Shown: positions 7,240 through 16,010, counted from the stretch's first letter. The stretch: 64,000 bases of DNA from Gordonia sp. PP30 (GCF_023100845.1 NZ_CP095864.1:186001-250000); one strand, 5' to 3'. Translations and numbers: made by a program. Notes: a model not told the origin generated them from the letters alone.

Positions 7240-8708
7240 GGTTTGTGGGCTCTTCGAGCTTATCCGGGCAATCTCAGCAGTGAGTCTGGATGCTGGCCCG
7301 CTGTTTGCGGGTGCAGTGGAAGCGTATCCGGCGTCGTGAGTTTTCGAGGTTCCGGAACCCGCACGCGGCGCGTTTCACCTGTTTGACGAGCCGGTTGTAG
7401 CCTTCGGTGCGCGCGTTGGTGATCCCGGTGTCGAGGAACGCGGCGATTCCGGCCCACCAGGTCTCGATCGTGGAGGCGAGCTTGGTGACCTCGGGCATGT
7501 TCACCTCGGCACATAGGTCGTAGAACCGGTACAGCTTATGGCGCAACCGATGACGGTCGGGCTGGCAGCGGGCGAGCGCCAGCAGCACACGCAGTTCCTC
7601 TTTCACGATGTAGGCGGCCAGGACCTCGTTCCCAGGATCGTTGGCGCGCAACGCATCCCACATCTTCTTGTAGTTCTTCTCGGAGAGGCGTTCGCGGGCG
7701 GTGAGCAGGCGCCGACGGTTGGCCCACTCCGGGTCGACTGCCCGGCCCCGGCGGCCGCGCCGTTCCCAGGTGACTCGACGACGGACCGCGGTCACCATGT
7801 CATTGGCGAGTTTGATCAGGTGGAAGTGATCGACGACCACCTGCGCATCGGGCAATGCCTGGGCAACCGCGGCGGCGTAGGCGGCACACGGGTCGATCGC
7901 CACATGGGTGATCGAAGCCCGGAACGCCGCGGGTTGGGCGTTGAGCCAGTCGGCGACCGCGGCCGAGGTGCGGCCGGTGGTCTGTCCTAACAGGCCCTGG
8001 ACGCCGTCGAGGTCGACGAAGCCGGTGTCCCACGGGTCGACCCGGTACCAGCGACCATCTGAACTGCGTTTCCAGCGGGGCCGGCCTCGGCGGGTCTCAT
8101 CGATCCCCAGCATCCGCACCGGCTCAGGCGCGTCGAGGACCTCGTCGGCGACCTCGCAGAACGCGGTGTGCGCGGTCGGCCACGACACCTTGTGTTCGGC
8201 GGCGACCTCGGCCACCGACCGGGCGTGCTCGCCGACCGACAACCCGATCTGACGGCGCAGCCTGCTGGTGGTGCGCCGGCGGGCCGGGATCTGTTCGATG
8301 GCCTCGGTGAACGACGCGCGCTTGCACTCGGGGTTGCGGCACCGCCAGCGGATCTTGTTCCACCGCAACACGATCGGATCGGTGCCGTACCCGATATCGC
8401 GGGGTGTGGTGACCGCTCGGTCTTTCACCGACCGTGACTTGTGGCCGCAGTCCGGGCAGCACGCTGCCCGCGGATCGGCGGTCACGACATCCACGACACG
8501 AGTGCGATCGGCGAGGATGTCCACCCCGACGACCTGCACACCTTCCAGACCCAGCAACAACGACGTAAGCTCGGACACGGCCCCTGCTCCTTCGCTTCTT
8601 GAATGCTTCGCAACATCCAGAATCACGAAGGTCAGGGGCCTTTCACGTCAACGACACGGCACAGTCCCGACCAGGACTGCCCGCTCAAGCTCGAAGAGCC
8701 GGTTTGTG
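7240..8708. mobile_element. ISL3-family insertion sequence #2 with 8-bp target duplication
   Basis: The element proper is 7248-8700. Both ends read inward GGCTCTTCGAGCTT, then CGGGCA after 2-3 variable bases. The flanking direct repeat GGTTTGTG is at 7240-7247 and 8701-8708, an exact 8-bp duplication. The transposase differs clearly from that of ISL3 #1, so this is a second, independent element and not a copy. It landed about 60 bp downstream of the immunity gene, in non-coding DNA. Confidence 0.95.
7274..8578 (-). CDS. ISL3-family transposase (IS #2)
   Basis: A 434-residue transposase from the GTG at 8578 (VSELTSLLLGL); an in-frame upstream start at 8626 would add 16 residues. Zinc-finger-like cysteines are at AACCPDCGHKSRSVKD and CRNPECKRASF, followed by helix-turn-helix regions (VAEVAAEHKVSWPTAHTAF). 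The catalytic core includes MLGIDETRRGRPRW, VAIDPCAAYAAAV, VVVDHFHLIKLAND and, near the C-terminus, NARTEGYNRLVKQVKRAACG. No frameshift or missing block is seen, so it is probably functional. The IS1096-like branch of ISL3 is the closest match I recognise. Confidence 0.94.
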   Translation of the reverse strand: MSELTSLLLGLEGVQVVGVDILADRTRVVDVVTADPRAACCPDCGHKSRSVKDRAVTTPRDIGYGTDPIVLRWNKIRWRCRNPECKRASFTEAIEQIPARRRTTSRLRRQIGLSVGEHARSVAEVAAEHKVSWPTAHTAFCEVADEVLDAPEPVRMLGIDETRRGRPRWKRSSDGRWYRVDPWDTGFVDLDGVQGLLGQTTGRTSAAVADWLNAQPAAFRASITHVAIDPCAAYAAAVAQALPDAQVVVDHFHLIKLANDMVTAVRRRVTWERRGRRGRAVDPEWANRRRLLTARERLSEKNYKKMWDALRANDPGNEVLAAYIVKEELRVLLALARCQPDRHRLRHKLYRFYDLCAEVNMPEVTKLASTIETWWAGIAAFLDTGITNARTEGYNRLVKQVKRAACGFRNLENSRRRIRFHCTRKQRASIQTHC

Positions 8709-8885
8709 GGCAGGGGTGATTTCCCGGTCTTGGTTCCGGGCGTTTCACTGGGGTTCCTTGGTTGCGCCGGTGAGGCTGGGCGGTCAGGGCGTTGCCGGGG
8801 TTGGTGAAGGACTGATTGCGTTGTTCCACAACAACATCCAGTGTTGTTGCCATGGCCAGTCCCGGGGGTAGGTGCAGGTGGATCA
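8709..8885. promoter_or_regulatory. Leader of the downstream gene with inverted repeat
   Basis: The gap between ISL3 #2 and the next gene holds an inverted repeat CAACAAC (8829-8835) / GTTGTTG (8843-8849) around a 7-nt loop, about 37 bp before the start codon. It could be an operator or attenuator. No gene is seen here. Confidence 0.35.
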
Positions 8886-9425
8886 ATGAGTACGTACGGA
8901 TTGGTGATTGTGGCCGACGTCCCCGATGTCGAGGCCGGGGAACGGCTGGGGGAGCACATCGCCCGGTTCCTTGCCGATCGGCCGGGGTACGGCGAGGGTG
9001 TCGTCTATGAGGTCGAGGAGACCGACGAGGGTGCCCGCCTGTCGATGAATGGGCAGGGCGTGGTCGCCGATCATAAGGAGGCGTCGTTCTTCACCGACGC
9101 GCCGGTGGGGCGGGCGGTGATCTGTGAGGACGGTGACGAGTACGGCGTCGTCTTCCAGGTGTGGAAGCTCGATCCGGCCGGCAGCGAGTGCGTATATCGC
9201 GCTTACGTGCAGGATCCGGAATTGGATCCGGAGCCGTCGACGGCGGCGCGGTCCATCACCGGCACCGAGGCCGCCGCCGCTGCCGCGGCGTTGTATGGGG
9301 CGGACCCCCAACGATTGCTGGCGCTGGAAGCGGATCCGTCGCCGGTGGTCGATCAGCTGGGCATCATCGGGAGCCCGTTCGATCCCTGGCTGAAGATCTT
9401 CGATCGGGAGTGGCCGGAGATCTGA
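8886..9425 (+). CDS. Hypothetical protein, possible second immunity-type protein
   Basis: A 179-residue, very acidic cytoplasmic protein starting at ATG 8886 with AGGTGG a few bases upstream. The N-terminal half has a beta-rich pattern (YGLVIVADVPDVEAGERL, GVVYEVEETDEGARLSM). The middle contains GDEYGVVFQVWKLDP, and the C-terminus an alanine-rich helix followed by SPFDPWLKIFDREWPEI. I recognise no family. Its position beside a toxin/immunity pair and its small acidic character would fit an immunity or toxin-associated protein, but it could equally be an unrelated accessory gene. Confidence 0.6.
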   Translation: MSTYGLVIVADVPDVEAGERLGEHIARFLADRPGYGEGVVYEVEETDEGARLSMNGQGVVADHKEASFFTDAPVGRAVICEDGDEYGVVFQVWKLDPAGSECVYRAYVQDPELDPEPSTAARSITGTEAAAAAAALYGADPQRLLALEADPSPVVDQLGIIGSPFDPWLKIFDREWPEI

Positions 9426-9566
9426 GCCGGGACGGTGCATCCGCGACATTCGGATCGTCGCCGCGACATCGGGAGAGGAAGCGACGACCGCGGTTGCCGC
9501 TTCCCCGCTGAGTGTCGCTTCCCGGCGGGGAGTGTCGCGGGTGTCGGGGGTGTCGGGGCGGCGTTG

Positions 9567-10442
9567 TCAGGCGGACTTCGCGATGATGTTCTCGCCGTAC
9601 CAGTTCAGGTGCTCGATCTTCTTCGCCAGCGGCTCGGTGTCCGGACCCATGATGTAGGGGAGGCGGAAGCCGACGATGACGTCGGTGATGCCCTTGTCTT
9701 CCAGGCGCTTCACGCCGTCGACGGTGTAGGCGTCCATGGAGATGACGTGGATCTCGAACGGGTCGTCGGCCTTGCCCTCCGCCGTGCGGATCGCGCTGAT
9801 CCGGGCGAGCAGGTCGTCGAGTTCCTCGGCCGGGCCGCCGCCGTGCATCCAGCCGTCGCCGCGGATCACGGCGCGTCGCAGGGCGGCGTCGGCGTGGCCG
9901 CCGACCAGCAGCGGGATGGGCTCGGTGGGGGCGGGTGACATCTTCACCTTGGGGATGTCGTAGAACTCGCCGTGGAACTCGAAGTAGTCGCCGCTGGTCA
10001 GGCCCCGGATGATGTCCATGCATTCGTCCATCCGCTTGCCGCGGCGAGCGAAATCGACGCCCATGATGTCGTAGTCCTCCGGCCACGGACTGGTGCCGAC
10101 GCCGAGGCCGAGACGATTCCCGGTCAGACACGCGACGGACGACGCCTGCTTGGCGACCAGCGCAGGTGGCCGGACCGGCAGTTTCAGCACGAACGGCAGG
10201 AACCGCAGGGTCGTGGTCACCGCGCCGAGTGCCGCGGCCTGGATGAAGGTCTCGATGAAGTCCTTGCCCTCCAAGAATTCGCGGTTCCCGTCGGGCGTGT
10301 AGGGGTACTTCGCGTCGGAGACCTCGGGATAGGCGAGCGAATCGGGGATCGTCATCCCCGAGAAGCCCGCCGCCTCCGCGGCCTGGGCGAGCGGTGCGTA
10401 GTAGGCGGGGTCGGTCATCGCCTCGGCGAACGTAAAACGCAT
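9567..10442 (-). CDS. LLM-class F420-dependent oxidoreductase
   Basis: A 291-residue luciferase-like monooxygenase fold protein of the F420-dependent class. Characteristic segments are the N-terminal strand MRFTFAEAM, ALGAVTTTLRFLPFVLKLPVRPP, the GNRLGLGVGTSPWPEDY loop, RGKRMDECMDIIRGL and IPLLVGGHADAALRRA. Such enzymes transfer hydride from F420H2 to small lipophilic or ketone substrates. The start codon is 8 bp from a strong palindrome matching the KstR operator pattern, linking it to steroid/cholesterol catabolism, where M. tuberculosis also has an LLM-class member (Rv3520c). The biochemical substrate is unknown. Confidence 0.88.
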   Translation of the reverse strand: MRFTFAEAMTDPAYYAPLAQAAEAAGFSGMTIPDSLAYPEVSDAKYPYTPDGNREFLEGKDFIETFIQAAALGAVTTTLRFLPFVLKLPVRPPALVAKQASSVACLTGNRLGLGVGTSPWPEDYDIMGVDFARRGKRMDECMDIIRGLTSGDYFEFHGEFYDIPKVKMSPAPTEPIPLLVGGHADAALRRAVIRGDGWMHGGGPAEELDDLLARISAIRTAEGKADDPFEIHVISMDAYTVDGVKRLEDKGITDVIVGFRLPYIMGPDTEPLAKKIEHLNWYGENIIAKSA

Positions 10443-10450
10443 GCCTTCAG

Positions 10451-10468
10451 ACTAGAACACGTTCTAGT
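10451..10468. promoter_or_regulatory. KstR-type operator upstream of the F420 oxidoreductase
   Basis: ACTAGAACACGTTCTAGT is a palindrome with perfect 8-bp arms around AC and contains the KstR pattern TnnAACnnGTTnnA. It begins 8 bp upstream of the oxidoreductase start codon, so a bound repressor would block transcription or initiation. The regulator itself is not in the window. Confidence 0.7.
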
Positions 10469-10591
10469 TAGGTGGGAAGGATACCGAAAGGGGGATGGAC
10501 TTCCGCAGAACATCGGCCGTCTCCGCGGTGCGGGCGGCGATATGCCCTCGGCGGCGCTGAGGAGGCCGGTGTTCTGCGAGAGGGGGCCGTC

Positions 10592-12145
10592 TCAACGGGT
10601 GACGGAGAACGACGTGCAGCCGGTGTAAGGCACGGTTCCGGTCAGGCGGGACATGCCGGTGGTGAAGGGGCCGTCGACCAGCAGCGGCACCATCTGGTAC
10701 CCGCTCGGCTGATCGATCCAGCGGGTCCCGGTGAGGGTCAGTGTGTCGCCGATCCGCACGCCGTACATCTCGTACGACCCACGCGCCACCGTCGGATTGC
10801 TCCCGGTCGGGCCGAATTCGAAGGTGGCGCGGATGGTGCGGTCGCCGCCGTCGCGGAACGTCAGCTTCAGGGCGCTCTCGCCCTGGTTGCAGGTGTACGT
10901 GCCGGTCCAGGCGCCGTCGAGCGCGGCGAGCGAGGCGCCGGCCGCCGAGGTGGTGGCCGACGAGGTCACGCTCGACGTCGTCGTGCTCGATGACGGCGCC
11001 GACGAGGTGGCGCTGGAGGTCGCCGACGAGACGGCGACCGGAGCGGGAGAATCGCCGCCGCGATGGGTGACGTACAGGATCAGCCCGCCGACCAGCAGAA
11101 TCACCAGCAGCACCGCGGCGACCACGCCGATGATGAGGCCGATCTTGCGATCGGGCGGGCCACCGTCACCGCCGGGCGGCGGCCCGCCCTGACCGGGACC
11201 GGACGGCGGCGAGAACGACGCCGCGGCGGCCGCGGCCGCGTACTCGGCGGCGTAGTCGCCCGGGGCCATCGCCCGGGTCGGCGGGCGTACGAGGGGCCCC
11301 GCGATGTCGGCGGTCACCGCCTCCGGTACGACCCCCCGCAGCGCCGCGGCGAACGCGGTGCTCGACTCGAAACGCTGTGCCGGGTCCTTCGCCATCGCCC
11401 GGGTGATCGCCGCATCGACGTACGGCGGCAGGCCGGGGACCAGCATCGACGGCGGCGCGACGGTCTCGGTCATGTGGGCGCGCATCATGTCGGCGGCCGG
11501 CCGATCGCCGAACGGCGGGTAGCCGGTGATCAGGTGATAGGCCGTGCACGCCAGCGAATACTGGTCGGCGCGGTCGTCGACGCGCGGCGCGGACAGTCCC
11601 TCCGGGGCCAGGTACCAGAGCGTCCCGACGGCGTGCCCGCTCTGCGTCAGCCGCGTCCGGTCGGGCCCGGTCGCGACGCCGAAGTCGGCGAGCTTCACCG
11701 CGGCCGGCCCGGTCATGCCGTTCTGCACCAGGATGTTCGCGGGCTTCACGTCGCGGTGCGTGAGGCGCTGGGTGGCCCAGGCGTAGTCGAGCGCCGCGGC
11801 GACCCCGGTGACGATGTCATCGACCTGCGCGAGCGGCAGGCGCCGGTAGCGGTCGAGCAGGGTCGCGGCGTCGGGCCCGTCGATGAACTCCATCGTCAGC
11901 CACAGCCGGCCCTCGGAACGACCGCTCGCGTACGCGTGCACGATGTTCGGGTGGTTCAGCTTCGACAGCACGTCGGCTTCCCGCTCGAAGCGCGCCCGGA
12001 AGACGTCGTCGACGCTCAGATCGGCGGCGACCAGCTTGAGCGCCTCCTGCCGCGGCAGGCGCGGATTCTGCACCAGGTACACGCTGCCCATGCCGCCCTG
12101 CCCGAGCGGCCGCAGCACTCGGTAGCCGGCGATCATCTGGTCCAT
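10592..12145 (-). CDS. Transmembrane serine/threonine protein kinase
   Basis: A 517-residue Hanks-type kinase. The kinase domain (about residues 5-270) has the glycine loop GQGGMGSVY, catalytic Lys37, HRDVKPAN (His130-Asp132), DFG at about 154-156 and an APEGLS substrate loop. A proline/glycine-rich juxtamembrane region (310-332) leads to one membrane helix at about 335-360. The extracellular part starts with a serine/threonine linker and ends in a domain of about 110 residues with two cysteines (YTCNQGE, YTGCTSF) that could form a disulfide; no PASTA repeats are present. The gene begins 15 bp after glfT1 ends, so it is probably in the wzm-wzt-glfT1 transcript and might sense envelope precursors. 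Confidence 0.9.
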   Translation of the reverse strand: MDQMIAGYRVLRPLGQGGMGSVYLVQNPRLPRQEALKLVAADLSVDDVFRARFEREADVLSKLNHPNIVHAYASGRSEGRLWLTMEFIDGPDAATLLDRYRRLPLAQVDDIVTGVAAALDYAWATQRLTHRDVKPANILVQNGMTGPAAVKLADFGVATGPDRTRLTQSGHAVGTLWYLAPEGLSAPRVDDRADQYSLACTAYHLITGYPPFGDRPAADMMRAHMTETVAPPSMLVPGLPPYVDAAITRAMAKDPAQRFESSTAFAAALRGVVPEAVTADIAGPLVRPPTRAMAPGDYAAEYAAAAAAASFSPPSGPGQGGPPPGGDGGPPDRKIGLIIGVVAAVLLVILLVGGLILYVTHRGGDSPAPVAVSSATSSATSSAPSSSTTTSSVTSSATTSAAGASLAALDGAWTGTYTCNQGESALKLTFRDGGDRTIRATFEFGPTGSNPTVARGSYEMYGVRIGDTLTLTGTRWIDQPSGYQMVPLLVDGPFTTGMSRLTGTVPYTGCTSFSVTR

Positions 12146-12160
12146 CGTGTCCCTAACGCG

Positions 12161-13084
12161 TCAGTGCCCGGGCGGGGAGAAGCGTTCCTGGCGGCCCAGC
12201 CTGCGCAGTCGCATCCACTCGCGGAAACCCGCGAGATCCCGCTGCTGTACCAGGAAATACCAAGCGAACCGCGCGTACTCCTGGGGAAGGAGTTTACGCA
12301 TGCCGGGCTGGCTCATCAGGTATCCGCGGTTGCGGTAGGTGAAGAACCGCTTGGTCTCGTTGTCCGGGTACTGCGTGTGCATCCGGCCGCCGAGGATCGG
12401 CCGGAACTCGTCGCTGCCGTCCGGATGCAGGTACGCGGTGGTCAGGCAGGTGCCGAAGGCCACGCCCGACCGGGCCAGACGACGATGCATCTCCACCTCG
12501 TCGCCGCGCACGAACAGCCGCAGATCCGGGACGCCGATCCGGTCGAGCGTGGACGCCGCGAACAGCGCCCCGTTCATCAGCGACGCGATCGACGGCAGCA
12601 GATCCTCCGACGAGTCCTCCGTCTCGGTGAACAGCTCCGAACGGCGGCGGCGCCACACCAGTCCCCGCCGCAGCGGGAACGCCAGCGCATCCGGTTCGTC
12701 GATGTTCACGACGACCGGCGAGACCTCCCCGAGTCCGTGCCGGACGGCGCAGTCCAGGAGCGTCGAGAGCACCTGCGGACCCTCCGGGCGGCCGTCGTCG
12801 TCGGCGCACCAGATCCAGTCGGCGCCCAGCGCCAGGGCGTGCAGCATGCCGAGGGCGAACCCGCCGGCCCCGCCCAGATTGTGCTGCGACGGCAGGTACG
12901 TGGCCGGGATCGACTGCGCGGCGACGAGCTCGCCGACCTCGGGCTCGGCGGCGTTGTCGACGACGATCAGGTGGTCGAGCGGCCGGTCCTGCGCGGACAG
13001 CACCGCCAGCGATTCGGCGAGCAGTTCCCGTCGCCGGTGGGTGACGACGACGCCGATCACACGGCCGGTGGCGGGCGCACTCAC
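12161..13084 (-). CDS. glfT1: Galactofuranosyltransferase GlfT1
   Basis: A 307-residue GT2-family glycosyltransferase (M. tuberculosis Rv3782 has nearly the same length). It adds the first galactofuranose residues to the decaprenyl-PP-GlcNAc-Rha acceptor that primes arabinogalactan. The UDP-sugar site includes VIGVVVTHRRRELLAESL, the VDNAAE loop, HNLGGAGGFALGM and the metal-binding WCADDDGRPEG; further on are FVRGDEVEMHRR and NETKRFFTYRNRGYLMS. I chose the GTG at 13084, which overlaps the wzt stop codon as GTGA; the frame upstream of it is low-complexity. Operon order is wzm-wzt-glfT1-kinase. Confidence 0.93.
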   Translation of the reverse strand: MSAPATGRVIGVVVTHRRRELLAESLAVLSAQDRPLDHLIVVDNAAEPEVGELVAAQSIPATYLPSQHNLGGAGGFALGMLHALALGADWIWCADDDGRPEGPQVLSTLLDCAVRHGLGEVSPVVVNIDEPDALAFPLRRGLVWRRRRSELFTETEDSSEDLLPSIASLMNGALFAASTLDRIGVPDLRLFVRGDEVEMHRRLARSGVAFGTCLTTAYLHPDGSDEFRPILGGRMHTQYPDNETKRFFTYRNRGYLMSQPGMRKLLPQEYARFAWYFLVQQRDLAGFREWMRLRRLGRQERFSPPGH

Positions 13085-13908
13085 GCGCCGTCCCCCGGTC
13101 CCGCCTGCTCGGCGAGCACCTTGCGGACCTGTGCCGCGGCGTCGTCGCCCTGATACTGCTGCACCACTTCTTCGATGCCGCCGTCCATCCGGATCTGACC
13201 GTGGTCGATCCAGAGCGCGCGGTCGCACAGCTGCGCCAGGAACTCGTTGGAATGGCTGGCGAAGACCAGGATGCCGGATCGCTCGACGAGCGCCTGCAAC
13301 CGCGTGCGGGCCTTCTTCATGAACTCGGCGTCGACCGCGCCGATACCCTCGTCGAGAATCAGGATCTCGGGATCGATACTGGTCACCACGCCGAGGGCGA
13401 GTCGTACCCGCATGCCGGTGGAGTAGGTGCGCAGCGGCATCTCGAGGTAGTCGCCCAGCTCGGAGAATTCGGCGATCTCGTCGGTCTTGGCCAGCATCTC
13501 CTTGCGCGACATGCCCAGGAACATGCCGCGGATCAGGATGTTCTCGTAGCCGGAGATCTCCGGGTCCATGCCGACGCCGAGATCGAAGACCGGCGCCACC
13601 CGGCCCTGGACGCGGCAGCTGCCGCGGGTGGGCTCGTAGATCCCGGACAGCAGGCGCAGCAGTGTCGACTTGCCCGCGCCGTTGTGCCCGACCAGCCCGA
13701 CGCGGTCGCCGTGCTCCAGGTGCAGGTTGATGTCGCGGAGGGCCTCGACGACGACGGTGCGCGAGTTGTTGGAGCCGATCACCCCGCCGGCCGCGCCGAT
13801 CACCGCCTTCTTCAGCGAGCGCGTCTTGGCGTCGAAGATCGGGAAGTCGACGCAGGCGTCCCAGGTGTCGACCCGGATCGGTCTGGACGTCGGATTGCCT
13901 TTGGCCAC
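13081..13908 (-). CDS. wzt: ABC transporter ATPase Wzt (galactan precursor export)
   Basis: A 275-residue ATPase of the polysaccharide-export type (Rv3781/RfbE-like). It has the Walker A motif GHNGAGKST, signature YSTGMRVRLALG, Walker B ILILDEGIGAVD, and a switch histidine in VFASHSNEFL. With the adjacent permease it is thought to flip the lipid-linked galactan across the membrane. The start is GTG at 13908, 10 bp downstream of the permease stop codon. It overlaps glfT1 by 4 bp. It lacks the long C-terminal carbohydrate-binding extension of some O-antigen Wzt proteins. Confidence 0.94.
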   Translation of the reverse strand: MAKGNPTSRPIRVDTWDACVDFPIFDAKTRSLKKAVIGAAGGVIGSNNSRTVVVEALRDINLHLEHGDRVGLVGHNGAGKSTLLRLLSGIYEPTRGSCRVQGRVAPVFDLGVGMDPEISGYENILIRGMFLGMSRKEMLAKTDEIAEFSELGDYLEMPLRTYSTGMRVRLALGVVTSIDPEILILDEGIGAVDAEFMKKARTRLQALVERSGILVFASHSNEFLAQLCDRALWIDHGQIRMDGGIEEVVQQYQGDDAAAQVRKVLAEQAGPGDGA

Positions 13909-13918
13909 AGCGGGACTC

Positions 13919-14779
13919 CTATACCCAGTACGCCACGCGGGCGCGGTAGTTGCGCATCACGAGCATGGCGGCGGTGCAGCCGACGGCCGTGCACGCCAGC
14001 ACCACGTACCAGTGGTAGGCCGCCACCGGCTGCCCGAGCAGCGGCCCGCGGGAGATGTCGAGGTAGTGGTACATCGGGTTGAGTTCCACCAGCCGCATCC
14101 GCTCGGACATCTGGCCGTTGCCGTTGAAGGTCTTGGTGGACCAGATGATCGGCGTCAGGAAGAACACCAGCTGCACCGCGGTGGTGAGCAGCTGGCCGAT
14201 GTCCCGGAATCGGGTCGCCATCACGCCGAACACGATGGTCACCCAGATCGCGTTCAGCACGAACAGCGCCATCGCCGGGAAGAACAGCAGCGCCGACCAG
14301 TTCAGCGGCTGCGGGAAGACGATCAGGATCACCACGTAGATGACGATGTTGTGCGCGAAGATGATCAGCTGCCGCCACACCACCCGGTAGACGTGCACGC
14401 TGATCGGCGCCGGGAGCTGTTTGATCAGGCCCTCGTTGGTGGAGAACACCACCGAGCCCTCTTTGATCGAGTCGGCGATGAAGTTCCAGAACATCAGGCC
14501 CAGCGCCACGTAGGGGAGGAAGTAGTGGATGTTCTGGCCGAACAGTTCGCCGTACAGCAGGCCCATCGCGACCGCGGTGACGGCGGTGGCGACGGTGATC
14601 CACAGCGGTCCGAGCACCGAGCGCTTGTATCGCTGCCGGATGTCGGTCCAGCCCAGGTGGAGCCAGAGTTCGGAGTCGCGGAAACCGTCGATCAGGTCCT
14701 TGAGGCCGCGCGCGAAGGTCCGCGAATCGGAGACGGGCGGAGCCGGGGGGATGCCGCCGTCGGGGTTTGCCACTGACAC
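13919..14779 (-). CDS. wzm: ABC transporter permease Wzm (galactan precursor export)
   Basis: A 286-residue ABC-2 type permease (Rv3783/RfbD-like). A cytoplasmic N-terminus with the amphipathic segment ELWLHLGWTDIRQRYKRSVLGPLW leads into six hydrophobic segments: WITVATAVTAVAMGLLYGEL, FLPYVALGLMFWNFIADSI, IIFAHNIVIYVVILIVF, ALLFFPAMALFVLNAIWVTI, LLTTAVQLVFFLTPIIW and WYVVLACTAVGCTAAMLV. The RYKRSVLGPLW motif is typical of polysaccharide exporters. It is the first gene of the wzm-wzt-glfT1-kinase operon; GTG start at 14779, 37 bp from a divergent gene. Confidence 0.93.
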   Translation of the reverse strand: MSVANPDGGIPPAPPVSDSRTFARGLKDLIDGFRDSELWLHLGWTDIRQRYKRSVLGPLWITVATAVTAVAMGLLYGELFGQNIHYFLPYVALGLMFWNFIADSIKEGSVVFSTNEGLIKQLPAPISVHVYRVVWRQLIIFAHNIVIYVVILIVFPQPLNWSALLFFPAMALFVLNAIWVTIVFGVMATRFRDIGQLLTTAVQLVFFLTPIIWSTKTFNGNGQMSERMRLVELNPMYHYLDISRGPLLGQPVAAYHWYVVLACTAVGCTAAMLVMRNYRARVAYWV

Positions 14780-14816
14780 AACGACTCAGGATACGCCGCG
14801 GACTATCGTGAGTCCC

Positions 14817-16010
14817 ATGGCCTTCGACGTCGCCTCGGTTCGGGGCCTCTTCCCGACCCTCGGGGACGGCTGGATCCACTTCGACGCCGGCGCCGGCTTG
14901 CAGATCCCGGACGCCGTCGCCAGCGCCATGAGCACCGGTGTCCGGGCGCTGCCCGTCGACCCGTCGGGTGTCGGTCCGCAGGCCGAGGCGGCGGCCGACG
15001 CCGAACGCACGGCACGACGCGCCGTCGCCGACCTGACGGGCGCCGATCCCGCCGGGGTGGTCCTCGGGCCGTCGCGCAGCGCACTCGTGACCGCACTGTC
15101 CGATGCGCTGCCCGCGAGCGACTGGACCGGCGAGGTGATCTGCTCGCGGCTCGACGACGAGGCCACCATCGTGCCGTGGCTGCGGGGTGCGCGGGCGCAC
15201 GGCGCGAGCGTCCGCTGGGCCGAGATCGACGTGTCCGACGGCACGCTCCCGGCGTGGCAGTACGGCGATCTGGTGACCGGCCGCACCAAGATCGTCGCGG
15301 TCACGCTGGCGTCGTCGGTGACCGGTGCGATCGTCGACGTCGCGCAGATCGCGAACTACGCGCATTCGTCCGGTGCGCTGCTGGTGGTCGATGCCAGCGC
15401 GGTGGCGCCGTACGCGCGGATGTCGATCGGCGAACTGGGCGCCGACGTGCTGCTGGTGAGCCCGGAGCGCTGGGGCGGCCCGCGGATGGCAGCGATGGCC
15501 TTCGCCGAGCCGGACCGGATCGAGCGACTGGGCCGTGTCTCCATGGATCCCGGTTCCACCGGCCCGGCGCGGCTGGAAGCCGAGCCGATGGCCGGTCCGC
15601 TGCTCGCCGGACTGGTCGCGTCGGTGGAGCATCTCGCCGGGCTCGACGGCGCGGCGGCCGGCAAACGCAGACAACGGCTGACCACGTCCCTGGAGGCCGC
15701 CTACGAGTACGGGCAGCGCCTGACGCAGTACCTGATCAACTCGCTGATCCACCTCGGGCGGGTCCGGGTGATCGGCGACGATGCGCACCGTATCCCGGTG
15801 GTCAGCATCGTCGTCGAGGGAGTGACCGCGGCCGCCGTGTGCCGTCGTCTCGCGGACAACGGGATCAGCGCGCAATGCGATGTCCCGAGCCGTGCGCTGG
15901 CACGGATCGGGGCTTCCGAGGCGGGCGGTGCGGTCACCATCGGCCTGGGGCCGTACGCGCTTCCCTATGAGATCGATCAGCTCGCGCGGGTGCTCGGTTC
16001 ATTCGGCTGA
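14817..16010 (+). CDS. Class V aminotransferase/cysteine-desulfurase fold protein lacking the PLP lysine
   Basis: A 397-residue protein of the aminotransferase class V fold, positionally equivalent to M. tuberculosis Rv3778c. N-terminal WIHFDAGAGLQIPDAV and LGPSRSALVTAL resemble the substrate-entry and cofactor-phosphate regions; TLASSVTGAIVDV and LLVVDASAVAPY correspond to the cofactor-aspartate part. Where class V enzymes have S-x-H-K-x-x-GP with the Schiff-base lysine, this protein reads SPERWGGP, with Glu-Arg in place of His-Lys. Only two lysines occur in the whole chain, neither in that context. It may be a non-catalytic or PLP-independent member. ATG at 14817 follows a 37-bp gap divergent from wzm. 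Confidence 0.8.
   Translation: MAFDVASVRGLFPTLGDGWIHFDAGAGLQIPDAVASAMSTGVRALPVDPSGVGPQAEAAADAERTARRAVADLTGADPAGVVLGPSRSALVTALSDALPASDWTGEVICSRLDDEATIVPWLRGARAHGASVRWAEIDVSDGTLPAWQYGDLVTGRTKIVAVTLASSVTGAIVDVAQIANYAHSSGALLVVDASAVAPYARMSIGELGADVLLVSPERWGGPRMAAMAFAEPDRIERLGRVSMDPGSTGPARLEAEPMAGPLLAGLVASVEHLAGLDGAAAGKRRQRLTTSLEAAYEYGQRLTQYLINSLIHLGRVRVIGDDAHRIPVVSIVVEGVTAAAVCRRLADNGISAQCDVPSRALARIGASEAGGAVTIGLGPYALPYEIDQLARVLGSFG

Noticed and set aside
9426-9566. GTGTCG-rich stretch as a small gene
   Set aside because: Short repeated motif only; no start/RBS and no coding pattern.
11063-13153. 696-codon plus-strand frame over the kinase and glfT1
   Set aside because: Arginine/histidine-rich composition without motifs; antisense to two real genes.
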